Below, one piece after another: positions 45,023 through 56,164 of a stretch of 64,000 nt of DNA (within the stretch, counting starts at the first letter, position 1; each line of letters starts with the position of its first letter). A model generated the notes under the pieces. The model was given only the letters and a program-made list of their open reading frames with translations, was not told the DNA's origin and ran no database searches. The translations under genes and the position numbers were made by a program. The DNA comes from Raphanus sativus (Eukaryota; Streptophyta; Magnoliopsida; Brassicales; Brassicaceae). Where the stretch lies: NCBI RefSeq assembly GCF_000801105.2, contig NC_079516.1, positions 53,303,265 to 53,367,264 of the forward strand. The letters are read 5' to 3'.

Positions 45023-45357
45023 CTTCTTTTTGCTTTTTCGGTTTTTCCTTATGCAAATTACAAGCCCAGATCCAACAATCTCTCAAGCCCATTTGTTTGG
45101 AAAGAAAGGGGTAATTGTGGATGTTAAAGGGGTGATTGACACCAAATCCACTTGCCACTTTTTCACTTCATTAACGTTTGTTTGAAGCCCACATATAGCA
45201 TTAGAATTGGCTTTCTAACTGCATAAACAAATCCACAAAGTAGATCCTATGTACTTCTTGTCATTGATATGATTTGCTTACAACATCTGATGGATGTTGA
45301 GGGAGGGTGAATGAGGTATCCAAAGCCATTGCCAATTGCGCTGGTGTGTAATTATTT
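45023..45357. other. Spacer after tRNA-Ala copy 1
   Basis: A T-rich stretch just downstream of the tRNA (ttctttttgctttttc at about 45024) would serve as RNA polymerase III terminator. Nothing else was seen. UBQ6, expected nearby from A. thaliana, is not present. Confidence 0.5.
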
Positions 45358-45928
45358 AGGGGTGGCCATGACTACTTGTTACTTGACTTGAATTAGTTAA
45401 TTACCTAGTACTCGCATTAAGAATCAAGTATTTGGAGTTATCAAGTCAAATAGCAAGTCGGCAGATTTTATTACTTTCAAGTTTAAGTCAAGTACAAGTA
45501 TCGTCATTTTCTTTATTACTCGTCTTGATATTATTTGTTACTCTTTATTTATTCTACAAAATACTTAATACTCGCTGAAAATACTTATTAATCATTCAAA
45601 AATATTTATTACTTGTCTAAAAGTACTTGTTAATAAATACTTATCTCTTGTAAAAAAATACTTATTACTCGTTAAAAAAAAATTTTTTCATGTAATTTTA
45701 TTTCAAATACTTGCAGATATTAAGTATTTTATAAATAAATTTTTGATTTTTGCAAGTAACAAACCAAGTCAAATAGCTTACAAGTATTTTTTTTTTCTGA
45801 GTATTTGATTGAACGAGTACTTTATTCAAACAAGTCAAGTAGCAAATACTAAATCAAACTAATCCATCAAGGCAAGTCAAATAGCAAGTATCTAGAAAAT
45901 GACAAGTATTTGCTTTGTGCCCAATCCT
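45358..45928. mobile_element. hAT-like non-autonomous element built of TACTTG/CAAGTA words
   Basis: The ends aggggtggccatgactacttg and (minus strand) aggattgggcacaaagcaaatacttg are imperfect inverted repeats of the hAT type. The interior is packed with tacttgt, tacttat, caagta and caagtca words in both orientations, like subterminal transposase-binding repeats. There is no open frame and no clear 8-bp duplication. Confidence 0.55.
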
Positions 45929-45985
45929 ATCTAATAACTTTAATCAAATTAATATATACATTGGTTTAGATTATTAAACTAAAAA

Positions 45986-46058
45986 GGGGTTGTAGCTCAA
46001 ATGGTAGAGCGCTCGCTTTGCATGCGAGAGGCATGGGGTTCGATCCCCTGCAGCTCCA
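45986..46058 (+). tRNA. tRNA-Ala(TGC), copy 2
   Basis: 73 nt. Acceptor GGGGTTG pairs with CAGCTCC (G3:U70 kept; one extra T-G wobble pair at 5:68). Anticodon TGC, T loop TTCGATC. It differs from copy 1 at a few positions but keeps a full cloverleaf, so it should be functional. A short T run (tctttt) follows at about 46058. Confidence 0.97.
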
Positions 46059-46408
46059 TCTTTTATGCATGCAACCCAACCATAAACCATTTGCCTGAAT
46101 ATATCTCTAACTTTGTCTACAACACAACCACAATTTCCATATTTTACAATGTTGGTCCTTTGGAATATCTCAAGCAACCATATACCAAAGCTACAAACAC
46201 TTCCAAAAATTGAGTAGACCAAAAGAACACGATACATCTAATGAAGAAATCCCCTATTGGTCACATTCAATTTAATAGATACTTAACTTTTTGTTCACTA
46301 CCAATACAATGAGATCAAGTTTTAGCGGAGATAAAGATTGTTTTAGAAGTCACTTCAATCTCATATGATCTATATGGGATATTGAACAAGTGTCTATGGA
46401 TGACTTAC

Positions 46409-47130
46409 TATTGGAGAGAAAATCCCACATAGAATATATGTGAGGGACATAAATAATATATAAGGGATTTGGGTCACACCACTAATTACCAATTGATTTT
46501 AAGTTGGAAGCTCATAATTAAACCGAATCTAACATGGTATCAGAGCTCAGATCCTAAAATACCCTAAACCCCTAATTAATATTAACCCTACCCGACCGGA
46601 TTTATAGGTCGTAATTAACTCGCTCGACCGAGTATAACTGTCTTAAAGTTCCGAGATTTCTGGCCGATAAGAGTCATCATCTCGAGGAGGGGTATTAGGG
46701 ATATTACATCCCACATCGGGAATTCTAAGGGACATTAACTAATATAAAGGGTAACTAATATATAAAGGGTTGTGGTCAATCCACTAATTGCCAATTGGTT
46801 TTAAGTAGAAGCCCAAACAACTTATCATGGTATTAGAGCCGACCCAATACCCTGACCCATTAATCCGGCCCGGACAGTGACCCGATCAACTCATTAGCTG
46901 ATAGCCCAGAGAAACTCAGTTCTTCGAAATAGCTAGAAAATAGCATTATCTCGGAGGGGTATGATGGATTCTGCGAGATTAATGGTTATACGCACCATTA
47001 TCTCTAGGGAGGGTATTGGAGAGAAGATCTCACATCGAATATATGTAAGGGACATAAATAATATATAAGGGACTTGGATCACACCACTAATTGCCAATTG
47101 GTTTTAAATGGAAACCCAAGCAACTTATCA
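46409..47130 (+). mobile_element. TRIM retroelement with three LTRs and two internal domains
   Basis: LTR1 46409-46534, primer-binding site tggtatcagagc (complement of the initiator Met tRNA end) at 46535, internal, purine tract gaggagggg at 46684, LTR2 46693-46827, second primer-binding site tggtattagagcc at 46828, internal, purine tracts tctcggagggg (about 46952) and agggaggg (about 47006), LTR3 47014-47130. Perfect 5-bp target duplication CTTAC at 46404-46408 and 47131-47135. It has no coding capacity. LTR1 and LTR3 resemble each other (ggagagaa.atc.cacat.gaatatatgt); LTR2 is of another subtype, the one seen as a solo LTR in ABCB4. Confidence 0.9.
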
Positions 47131-47207
47131 CTTACCAAAACCAGGTCATTTCATAGACAAATACTTTCTCCGTTTCGTTTTAATTTGTCGTTTCAGTTTA
47201 ATGTGTA

Positions 47208-47238
47208 CTAGATTTTGACCCGCGCTTTTGAAGCGCGG
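47208..47238 (-). mobile_element. Helitron 3' terminus (element extends to higher coordinates)
   Basis: On the minus strand the hairpin ccgcgcttcaaaagcgcgg (47220-47238) is followed by gtcaaaatCTAG and then T, the 3' end of Brassicaceae Helitrons. The body should lie at 47212 to perhaps 48 kb; I could not find the 5' TC end. Just outside, 47166-47205 resembles one end of a Stowaway MITE (ctttctccgtttcgttttaa). Confidence 0.75.
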
Positions 47239-47624
47239 AATATTTTACGATGAAAAATTTCACGAATAATTTAACAAATATTTTGATAATTTTTAAAGAG
47301 TGTGTATTTAAAATATTTTTGCATTTAAATCAGTATTTTTAAATTCATCCCGATTGTGATTATACCGGTTAATCCGGAGATCTACAATTCAATTTATGTT
47401 TTTAAAATATTCATATTAAAAAATCACTAAAATCGGAGACTAACCGATTTAACTTATGGATGAACGATATGTAATCTAATTGGATTTAAATTGTAATAGT
47501 TTCATAATTTGTAATCTTATAATCGAAATTTTAAAGTTCACTATTTTGAAATTTATGAAATTATGACGTTTCTACAAAATTTTAAAGAGAAAATGATAGA
47601 TAATAAAATAACTAAGATTAATTA

Positions 47625-47785
47625 TTGTATTATTTGGAAACATTGATAGTAGTATAAAAAATATATTGTTTGGAAACATTGATAGTAGTACAAAGAAATA
47701 AGTATATTGTTTGGAAATATTGATAGTAGTATAAAGAAATAAGTATATTGTTTGGAAACATGGATAATAGTATAAAGAAATGAAC
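47625..47785. repeat. Tandem repeat, about 42-bp unit, nearly four copies
   Basis: The unit gtatattgtttggaaacattgatagtagtataaagaaataa, given here in two parts (gtatattgtttggaaacatt and gatagtagtataaagaaata), repeats with few changes. It lies in the presumed body of the Helitron that ends at 47208. Confidence 0.8.
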
Positions 47786-48254
47786 ATTAGTGATTCAATG
47801 TATGTTTAACTATAAAGTATAAATGTGTATTTAATTTAAAAACTTACAAAATAAATGTTAAGTCCAACATAATGTTTCTGTTTTAATAAGATAAATGTGG
47901 AAGTATAATATTTACGGGATTAGTTAATTAAAGAAGAGTTATCAAGTACATGAAAGCCAGACTCCTGATAAAGAATACTAAAACGCGGAATGAGAAGGCC
48001 CCATCATCTGATCAAACAATCAACCTTATAAAAATAGTTGTTTAGTTTATTATCCTCGAGATCTGCAATAGGTTGGATAATGGGATCATGGATGCATGTT
48101 TCCAAATAAAAATGCAACATCCCACGTTTGAAGGCAACTTGCTACCTCAGAAGCTACTCGATCCCCATGTATCCAAGTCAACTTTTGACCCAAATAATTA
48201 AAAAAAAACAATTTTATAAAATTTAAAACTCATCATCATGTGGCCAAGTTGTAG
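47786..48254. other. Spacer downstream of the SDR gene
   Basis: AT-rich, containing the SDR gene 3' flank. No gene was seen. Confidence 0.45.
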
Positions 48255-49320
48255 CTACGACTTAACCACCGTGTAACCACCGTCAACAGCCAGGTTCTGA
48301 CCGCTTACGTAAGCCGACTCATCCGACGCTAGAAACAGAGCAGCCTCAGCCACATGGCTAGCTTTCAACACAATGCCCTTCAGATTCGCCGATGCTGACG
48401 TGTTTTCCTCAACCACGTTTGGCTCCATCTTGAAACCGTTGCAAACTAATGGTGTGGCCACCCCATACGGAGCAACGCCGTTTACTCTAATCCCGTACTT
48501 CCCCAACCCGCCAGAAGCTGATTTGATCAACCCTAATAGACCATGCTTCGACGCCGTATATCTGTCATAAACCTCACACTTCAATAAATATAGTACAAAC
48601 TAGATGAATCGTGGTAGCATGACCATAATATATACTAAAAATAATAGTATAACGTTATGATGTGATGTGTGCACCAGTGCACGTTTGGTTGTCGCGTCCA
48701 CTAACATTATGTCAATTGGTTTTGTAATAAAAACATTTCTCTCTTTTTTGGGAATATTAAAGTTTACCCGTGTGGTGCTGTCCCGGCGATCTCTGCGGCG
48801 ACGCTGGTGGTGCAAATAATGGAGCCACGCGTGCCTTTCTCCACCATGGCGCGTGCCACGTGTTTGATGCATGCGGCTGCGCCACGGAGGTTAACAGAGA
48901 TTGTTCTGTCTAACACGTCAAGATTTAGGTCGAGAATGCTCACAAACGGCTCTATCACGCCTGCGTTACTAAACAGAACATCAAGCCTTCCGTGTTTGTC
49001 GACGGTGAACTTAACGGCGTTTTCTACTTCTGTTTCATTTGTGACATCGCAGTGATAGTAACTCGCCTTGTCTTCTCCGACGGAAACGACAAGTTCTTGA
49101 CCCAGCTTGTCTTGTACATCAACTATAACGACTCGAGCGCCGTGTTTCGTGAATAACCTGACGGACTCAGCTCCAATCCCGCTTGCTCCGCCGGTGATGA
49201 TTACGACTTTGCCCTCCAATCTGTAAAGATCCAACAAATCATATTGCATAAATGTAAATTTTTCTATACCGTTAAATGGAAATGGTATGAAAGATGAGAA
49301 AATTGCCTGCGTCCAGACAT
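48255..49320 (-). CDS. SDR5: Short-chain dehydrogenase/reductase (SDR110C, At2g47140-like)
   Basis: Classical SDR oxidoreductase, probably NAD-dependent; relatives include ABA2-like and secoisolariciresinol-dehydrogenase-like enzymes. The substrate is unknown. Three exons: 49307-49320, 48768-49220 and 48255-48561, total 774 nt (257 aa). Cofactor motif TGGASGIG, DVT for adenine binding, NAG, catalytic Ser in CTTSVA, YTASK (Tyr and Lys), and a C-terminal VSGQNLAVDGGYTVVKS. The 14-nt first exon encodes MSGR; its donor is GC (CAG|GCAATT). A. thaliana has about four tandem SDR genes here (At2g47120-47150); this copy matches At2g47140 best in memory, and no others are present. Confidence 0.9.
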
Positions 49321-49560
49321 TGTTGAAGCGTTCTGAATGATAGAGTTTTACGAGATATCTATGCATGTGTATTATATGCATGTATGTGAAAAAAGTCAAC
49401 TCTATCGTGCTATGTGGGTTTCACTTTTTTTTTAATGGCTCAAGAATTGTTTTGACCGTCTGAACTGTGCAGCAGTAATAATTACGCTTGTCAGATTTAT
49501 AATATATTCTATTAATTTTGCAGTATGATTAGTTGGGTCCAATTATTTTATTAATTAATA

Positions 49561-49809
49561 CTCCCTCCGTTTCAAATTAGATGATATTTTGGAGAGTTTT
49601 AGATGTTTCAAAATAGATGATGTTTTGATATTTTTATATTAGTTATAGCTTTATTGAAAGTTGTGTGACCAATAGAGTCTTATAATCTTTTTGATAATTG
49701 GTTGGATTATTTTTAATTTTTCTTTTCAATGCTACTTTTTAAGATAAAAATACATTCATTAATTCTTGTGTCATCATCTATAACATCAAATATTTAGGAA
49801 CAGAGGGAG
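49561..49809. mobile_element. Stowaway MITE (Tc1/mariner type)
   Basis: 249 bp beginning ctccctccgtttcaaatta and ending acagagggag, with a TA duplication on both sides (49559-49560 and 49810-49811). The long arms pair in part (atgatattttggag / ctataacatcaaatattt). It is about 240 bp upstream of the SDR start. Confidence 0.85.
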
Positions 49810-51053
49810 TATAAAACTTTTTACACAAGCATATTATTTTTCATTTATTTACTTTCTTTTTTCCCATAATTGTAGGAACTCACTTCTTTTAATAATTCTT
49901 TATATATAAAGACAGTTATGCTTTTGAAAAAAAAATATTTCTACTTTTCTTGAGATGATCATATATTCCTCTATCATCTCAAATTATTAATTATATATAT
50001 GTTATACTTTTCCGTGCGTGAGTCATAACTAATAAAATCATATGCTATAATAACAACGAACTAGGTATATGGATTAACACAGTATAGTGATTTGAAACCT
50101 TATACATTAATAACTTCGAACTACAATTTGATACAAGCTGACAGTGGGTATATGGGTCAAATTTATAAAACCTATTTTTAATTTTTTTGACCTATTTTTA
50201 ATTGCATAACAGATTATTAGATATAGTATTATTATTATTATTATATATGAAATCAAATCATGAAAATTTAATGAAAACATATAATTTTATTTTTAATTAC
50301 TATTTATTTACTAAACAAAATTGTAACTATTTTTTATTAAAAAATTAATAATTGTTTGTAAATAAATTATAAAATTAATATGTTAAATGACTACGGCACA
50401 AGTATATAATTATGCAAAATACAAATTTAATACAATTATCAAAATTTCTTACTAATAATTTATATAAAAAAATATTTTACCAAAATATATTACAAAGAAA
50501 AGCACAAATATAAAAATTAATTTTTTTTAAAATATGTAAAACAAAAAATATAAAAGTATAATTACATCTAAAATATAACTGCATGACATTAAATATAACT
50601 AACTATAATTGCATCTTAAAAAAACGTATGTAGCCACTTTCCTTTCTAAAAAAACCGTAACCACCTTCTACAGTCATCTAAACTCCTAATCTATGGGCTA
50701 TATATAAGGCAGCAACCAACAAATATTGAACTCATATTTGGATAATAATTAAATTAAATAATTATTTTTTAAAAAATTTATAACCCACGGTAGATCGCAA
50801 AATTAAATGGAGCGGATGCCGGTATAAATTATTTGTTTGCGGGTTGTATAAGACATATTTTTAACCAAAAAATTGAAACCTATGGGTTGGTGGGTTCGAC
50901 CGGCAATATACAAAATTAATTTTTAAATTGCTATTATTTAATAAAATATATTTTGATTAAGATTTATACACAAATATGATTACAAAAGAAAATACGAATA
51001 TAATCACAAAGAAAATACAAATATGAAAATTAAATTAAAACAAAAAATATACC
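49810..51053. other. AT-rich region, probably Helitron body
   Basis: Very AT-rich without coding frames. Most of it probably belongs to the Helitron whose 3' end is at 51082 (gcgggttg and tgggttggtgggttcgacc words near 50838 and 50883 are typical). The 5' end is not resolved; a TC-start candidate lies near 49895 or 50689. Confidence 0.4.
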
Positions 51054-51082
51054 CGCCCTTTAAAGGGCGAGTCAAAATCTAG
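51054..51082 (+). mobile_element. Helitron 3' terminus (element extends to lower coordinates)
   Basis: The perfect hairpin cgccctttaaagggcg (51054-51069) is followed by agtcaaaatCTAG and T. It has the same terminal grammar as the end at 47208, in the opposite direction. Confidence 0.75.
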
Positions 51083-52060
51083 TAATATATTTAATTAGGA
51101 TTAGATTATATTTTAATTTATTAAAAATGCTGTTTGTCCAAAACAAGTTTTTTATTAAAATTGCTGAATGTATTTGTTTTCATATATATTACGATCTGAC
51201 TTTTAGTGGTCTGGTCTCTCAAAGGTTCTGCAGATGTTCTTGTATATGATCAGATTCTTGTAAAATGGTTCAAGTCAATTACAACCACCATTAAATTTGT
51301 GGGAATTATGTTCTTTATCAGCATTCTCTATCTCTGGTTGTTCTCTTTGTTGTTTGAGTTTATAACTTTGGAAAAAATTCTTAAAAATACATCAATTTTT
51401 TTTTTTTGCTAAAGGAAATAACCGTGCTTTTACAACTTAACCACATGTTCAATCAACAACATTTAACTTTTTCTTCACTTTTTAAACATAATTAAAGTCG
51501 TCAGAATCGAAGTGTAGAATCTCCAAATTTTAAAAATGTATGTAGGTAATATAGGCAACTAAATTAGATTGTGTATTAATTGAAAAACTTTAATAGTTCT
51601 TTTTAGCAAATGAAAACTAATTCATATATATTAAATGAAAATTTTTTAATCTTGTGTATTGCATTTGTTTATGCAGTTTTTTTCATCTATGAATGCTTTA
51701 GTCTTGAATCCGTTTTTCTTGAGCAAAATCTTTGCATCAGTTTTGCTTTCTCCCTTTTCTCATTATCATATTACATTGATCAATAATCATGACGCACATA
51801 TTTATGTACATATCGGATAGATAAACGATATTTAAAATTTTATTTATATGTACTTATCAGATAGATAAACCATATTAAGAATTCTCTATTTAAATCCTAG
51901 GATAAAAGCACAAAATTATTTATTTACCTTTTATAATAAATGTGAAATTATGTTCGATCAAAAGGTAAATAAATAATAAGCTTTTTTGCTAAGTGTTTTT
52001 TGAGTTTATCATATGAAAGAAAGGAATAAAAAGAATTAAAAAAAAAAGAGAGAGAAATGC
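51083..52060. other. Intergenic AT-rich stretch
   Basis: No gene. A pair of related words, cagatagataaacgatattt and cagatagataaaccatatta (about 51815 and 51858), forms a short direct repeat. Confidence 0.4.
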
Positions 52061-52345
52061 TCTAAGTGTTCATCCAGAGGAAAATCAGGTGGAGAGACCG
52101 TGCTGAAATGCTCTGCTTCCTTGAAGTCATGGTGTGCTTAGCCGGTTCCTTATTGTCTTATCAATTTGCCCTTTCTGGTCTGATGGGAAGTGATGGCTCT
52201 TGGTCATGTCTAGGGACATTCCTTTCCCTCAAAACGGTGTGTACCGTAGCCTGAAAGGTGTATCTCCGTAACTGATTGTAAACAGCTTGAGCCGCTCATA
52301 CGTACGTAGCGTCTTTGACAATGGCCGTCATGATGTTACAGTCTG
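52061..52345. other. GC-richer island of unknown origin
   Basis: About 285 bp of balanced base composition between AT-rich blocks. Plus frame 52066-52254 has 62 codons, and the minus strand also has open stretches (for example LKLFTISYGDTPFRLRYTPF). It is probably a gene or transposon fragment. I could not identify a parent. Confidence 0.35.
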
Positions 52346-52455
52346 GGGTGTAAGAGCAACATTATCAGTGAGACAAATATTTTGTCCTTAGGATATTTTA
52401 ATATTTTTTTGTAGTTTAAGGACATAGCTTAGAACTTATCATAAATTATTGATTA

Positions 52456-53903
52456 CTAGATGATTACCCGCACCTTGTGCGGATTAATTTAGTTTTAGTG
52501 TTATTTTGTAGTTTAAATGTAAATTATTAAATTTGATACAAATTTTGAGTAAATTATTTAATTTCAGTATTTGTATTGACCATTATGCATTAAATTCTAC
52601 TCCTTTTTTCATCTTTGCATTTATAAATGTATATTTTGGATACAAAATTTATCACTACTAACAACCAATTTATGATTAGGAAACTTGAATTTGAAATTAA
52701 ACACTTATTGTAGTTGTAAATTAAAAAGACCTCACCAGCAATAAAATATTAGAAACAATCACGGCTAAGAAAACATCAACAAAAATAACAATGACTAATA
52801 AGCTTATATATATTATTAATAAATTAGATTTAAGAAACTGTGAGAGACAAAAAAAAACCAATAACTTATAGAACATACATTTTTATTTGTTTAGATTATA
52901 CTTAAATTATTTTATATTATTCAATATTTTATTCTTGTTTTATGTTTCTTTATATTTTTACTAAGTTTCCTATTTCTTTTATAGATTATTTCTATAAGAT
53001 TTAATATTTTGGTTTTAGTACATTGTTGTGATAATGTTTTGTGATTTTCAAGATCAAAAAATAATTTAATGTTCGGCAACACAATATATATATGTAAGAA
53101 TTATTTAACCTTTATAATAAAAAATTGTTTTCAGATAGCAACACAATATATATAAGAATTATCTTATTTTTTATTTTTTGATAATTTTATTTTATTATTT
53201 TAGAATCAATTATTTAATATTTAATATAACATAATTTTATATGTTAAAATAAAATTTGTTTTTAATTATATATAAAATTCATTACAGGTATTTTTAATAA
53301 AAATATTAGTGAATCAGTTAGAAACTAATTATAAATCAATAACCTAGCTAAAAGTCGAAAACCTAAAAAAAATATGAAAAATAAGGAAAAATAAATAAAT
53401 TTTAATATAACATGTAATTTAATATTATTAAAACTAAATTCGTTTTTAATATTTATAAGATTTATTAAAGGTATTTTAAAATTAATAAATTAGTGATTTA
53501 GCTAAAAATAAATAATAAATCAATGATTTTGCTAAAACCTAATAAAAACATGACAAATAAGCAAAATTACATAAAATTAAGGAGAACATGACAAGTAAGC
53601 AAAATCACTTTATAAATAAAAACCTATCTAAAAGTCTAAAACCTAATAAAAATATGACAAATAAGAAAAGCTAATATAACATATAAGTTTAATATTAATA
53701 AAATAAAATTCGTTTTTATTTATATAGAATATTCATCAAGGCTATTATTTAAATTAATTATTTAGTGACACAGCTCAAAACAAATAATACATCAATGATA
53801 ATTTAGCTTAAACTTAATAAGAATATGACAAATAAGCAAAATTACCTAAAATCATGGAGAACATGACAACTAAGCAAATTTACTTCATAAATAATAGTAT
53901 AGA
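52456..53903 (-). mobile_element. Complete non-autonomous Helitron, 1.45 kb
   Basis: Minus strand: the 5' end TCTATACTATTATTTATG starts at 53903, preceded by A. The 3' end is the hairpin ccgcacaaggtgcgg (52468-52482), then gtaatcatCTAG ending at 52456, followed by T. Insertion between A and T without target duplication is the Helitron rule. There is no Rep/helicase frame. The interior has several degenerate copies of an acctaataaaaa.atgacaaa unit (near 53360, 53537, 53640 and 53815). Confidence 0.88.
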
Positions 53904-54436
53904 TGATTGGGATAAAAGTGAAGTGGAGAGAGAAACAAGGAGACGAGAAAGACAAAAGTGAAGTGAATCTCTTTCGCGAAATGGTTTGCACTTGCCATTT
54001 CCTCCTGCCCATTCAGATCGCGCCACGTCGCGCCACATACACCATAAGGATGCGAAGAAAAACTTCCTAACTAAGATATGTCCTACTTTATATTGGACAA
54101 TTTTCATTTAAATTAAATATGTAAAAGGCTTAGGACATGGTGTAGATACACCGATAATCACGCTCTAATCATCTCCTATCATTAGAGGTAGGTCTCCAAA
54201 TCTTGAGTGGAGTACTGACAAGAGAAGAAAAGATGATTACGAGTTTAACATGGCTGCTTGACAAAATACACAGCCTTGAATCCATGCACGAAGCAAATAA
54301 CCGCTAGCTTACACAAAAAGTGGAGCAAATACGTAGACACTTGAAGTTACATTACATACATACAACATATATACACAAAAGCAACCAAAAAAAGATCAGC
54401 CAAGAACACAAAAGGGAACGTCATCATCTTTTCAAT
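53904..54436. other. PP2C 3' flank
   Basis: A GC-richer patch at 54000-54045 (cgcgccacgtcgcgccac) is of unknown meaning. Otherwise it is the 3' UTR and spacer of the PP2C gene. Confidence 0.4.
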
Positions 54437-55901
54437 TCAGCCGTCCAATAAGGCCCTCAAGCTCTGAAAAGCATCTGCCGTCAAACTACAACACCGTTGC
54501 CTCTCCACCGTAGGAACCGCCACCGCCGGCAAGAAACAAACAACAACCACAGTTAGGTTATCAAACGTGTTAAGCCTCAAAGCCTCCAAAGCAAGCTCTC
54601 TGGCACTTCTCATCGGATCATCGTGACGGCGTAATCCACGCCTGACGATACTAACGGCTTCTTGACTCGTCAACACATCCCATATCCCGTCGCATCCCAT
54701 TATCAGAAACTCGTCTTCCTCTGTCAAACGTATCTGTTTGATCTCCGGCTCTGCTATGAGAGGAGAATGTGAGCCTCGCGGTAGTTTCATGTCCCAGTCG
54801 CCAAGAGCTCGTGTGACTGATAGAATGCCGTTTAAGTAACCGTCTTCAACGAAGCCGCCGCATGATTCCACTCTTCTTCTCTCGGGTAAGTAGATTGGTC
54901 TGTGGTCTTGAGACATGTCTATGGCTTCACCGTTCCTACAGAGAACAGCTCTGCAATCCCCTGCATTTGCCACCATTAAGTGTCTTCCAAAAACAAGGGC
55001 AGCAAGAGCCGTTGTACCAGAAGAAGGGGAGATGGTACGGTCCTCTGCTAAAGAAAGATCGGCTTGAAGAAACGAGTTCCTCAAAGAGCTCTTGACTTCT
55101 TCTACAAAGATTCTGTTCACTTCCGATGTTTGTGGAAACTTATGGTCTTCGAAGAATAGCTTAATTGCGTTTTTTCTTACGTAAGCTGCTGCTTCTGGTC
55201 CTCCATGACCATCAAAAACCTAAATATACAAAAAAAAAAACAGTAAATTTGACTGATCTTATGATCAAGCAAAAGAAGCTACAGTACGCTAAGAATGGAG
55301 TACCGCATAGAAAGCAGTGGGCTTTGGCAAGTCATGAAGAGACTTAACACGAGAAGATAGGTCGTCAATGCAAATGTGTTCGTCTTCCATGGATCTCCTT
55401 GGTCCAATATCAGCATAGCTACCAGAGCGGATAACCGGTACATAGAAAGAGACACTAGAACTGCAATCATCATCATCCGATTCAGAACATCTTAAACCCT
55501 GCAAAAGAAAATAATTCCATTTAACCGACAAACTTTCCAAGCAAAGTGTACTTTTTAAAGACAAGATATTTACACAAGACAGAACTTTCCAAACAAACTA
55601 CTTTAAATTCAGACAACATCACGAGTCAATACTTAAGTGCCCTGAATCCAATTTAACTCCTCTTCATAGAGCAAACTGAGAGAGAAAATATCCAATTTTA
55701 ATCGGAGACACATACCGAAAGAGAAGTCGATAAGTCGGCGGAGAGCGACGCCGCCGGGAGACGGATGCTCGAGTTCGCCGAAGAAACTGGTGATTTAACG
55801 GCGCCGTCTATATCTGCAACGCCGGTTGATGCTCTTAACAGTTTGACATCTAAAACCGCCGGTAAACTCTGTTGGAACATAACCTCTGCTTCAGCCACCA
55901 T
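54437..55901 (-). CDS. Protein phosphatase 2C (At3g62260/PP2C49-like)
   Basis: Mg/Mn-dependent Ser/Thr phosphatase. Three exons: 55716-55901, 55304-55498 and 54437-55219, total 1164 nt (387 aa). PP2C motifs in order: [18 protein letters not shown] (metal ligand Asp/Glu), [55 protein letters not shown], and DNLTVVVV. The N-terminal 85 residues are variable and Ser-rich with no clear targeting signal. From memory the nearest A. thaliana gene is At3g62260, next to BOR2; A. thaliana lacks a copy beside BOR1. The start is the first Met of the open exon, [10 protein letters not shown]. Confidence 0.92.
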
Positions 55902-56164
55902 CTCTGTTCTCTTCGCATCAACAACAACAAAAAAAAACTCAAAATTCGATCACTTTCCTTAGAAAAATTATTCTCGATTTCGCTGCGTGCGTCACTTTGG
56001 CTTGTGCGTGTTTTTTGAAATTACAAATATTTTCTGAGACGCGTGTGTGCTTTCTTCTGACGAATATATACGGTTGTGATCCAGGTGTCGGTGACCGGTA
56101 ACCGGCGGCCTCAAGTTTAATGAGAGGCCACGTGGCGTTTCCGAAGTTAGTGTGTGGATTATTA

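Noticed and set aside
45358..45928. CRISPR-like or regulatory tandem array
   Set aside because: The TACTTG/CAAGTA words are irregular and in both orientations in a plant nuclear context; hAT-type ends explain them.
46001..46213. Small protein frame over tRNA-Ala copy 2
   Set aside because: The frame starts within the tRNA gene and has no protein features.
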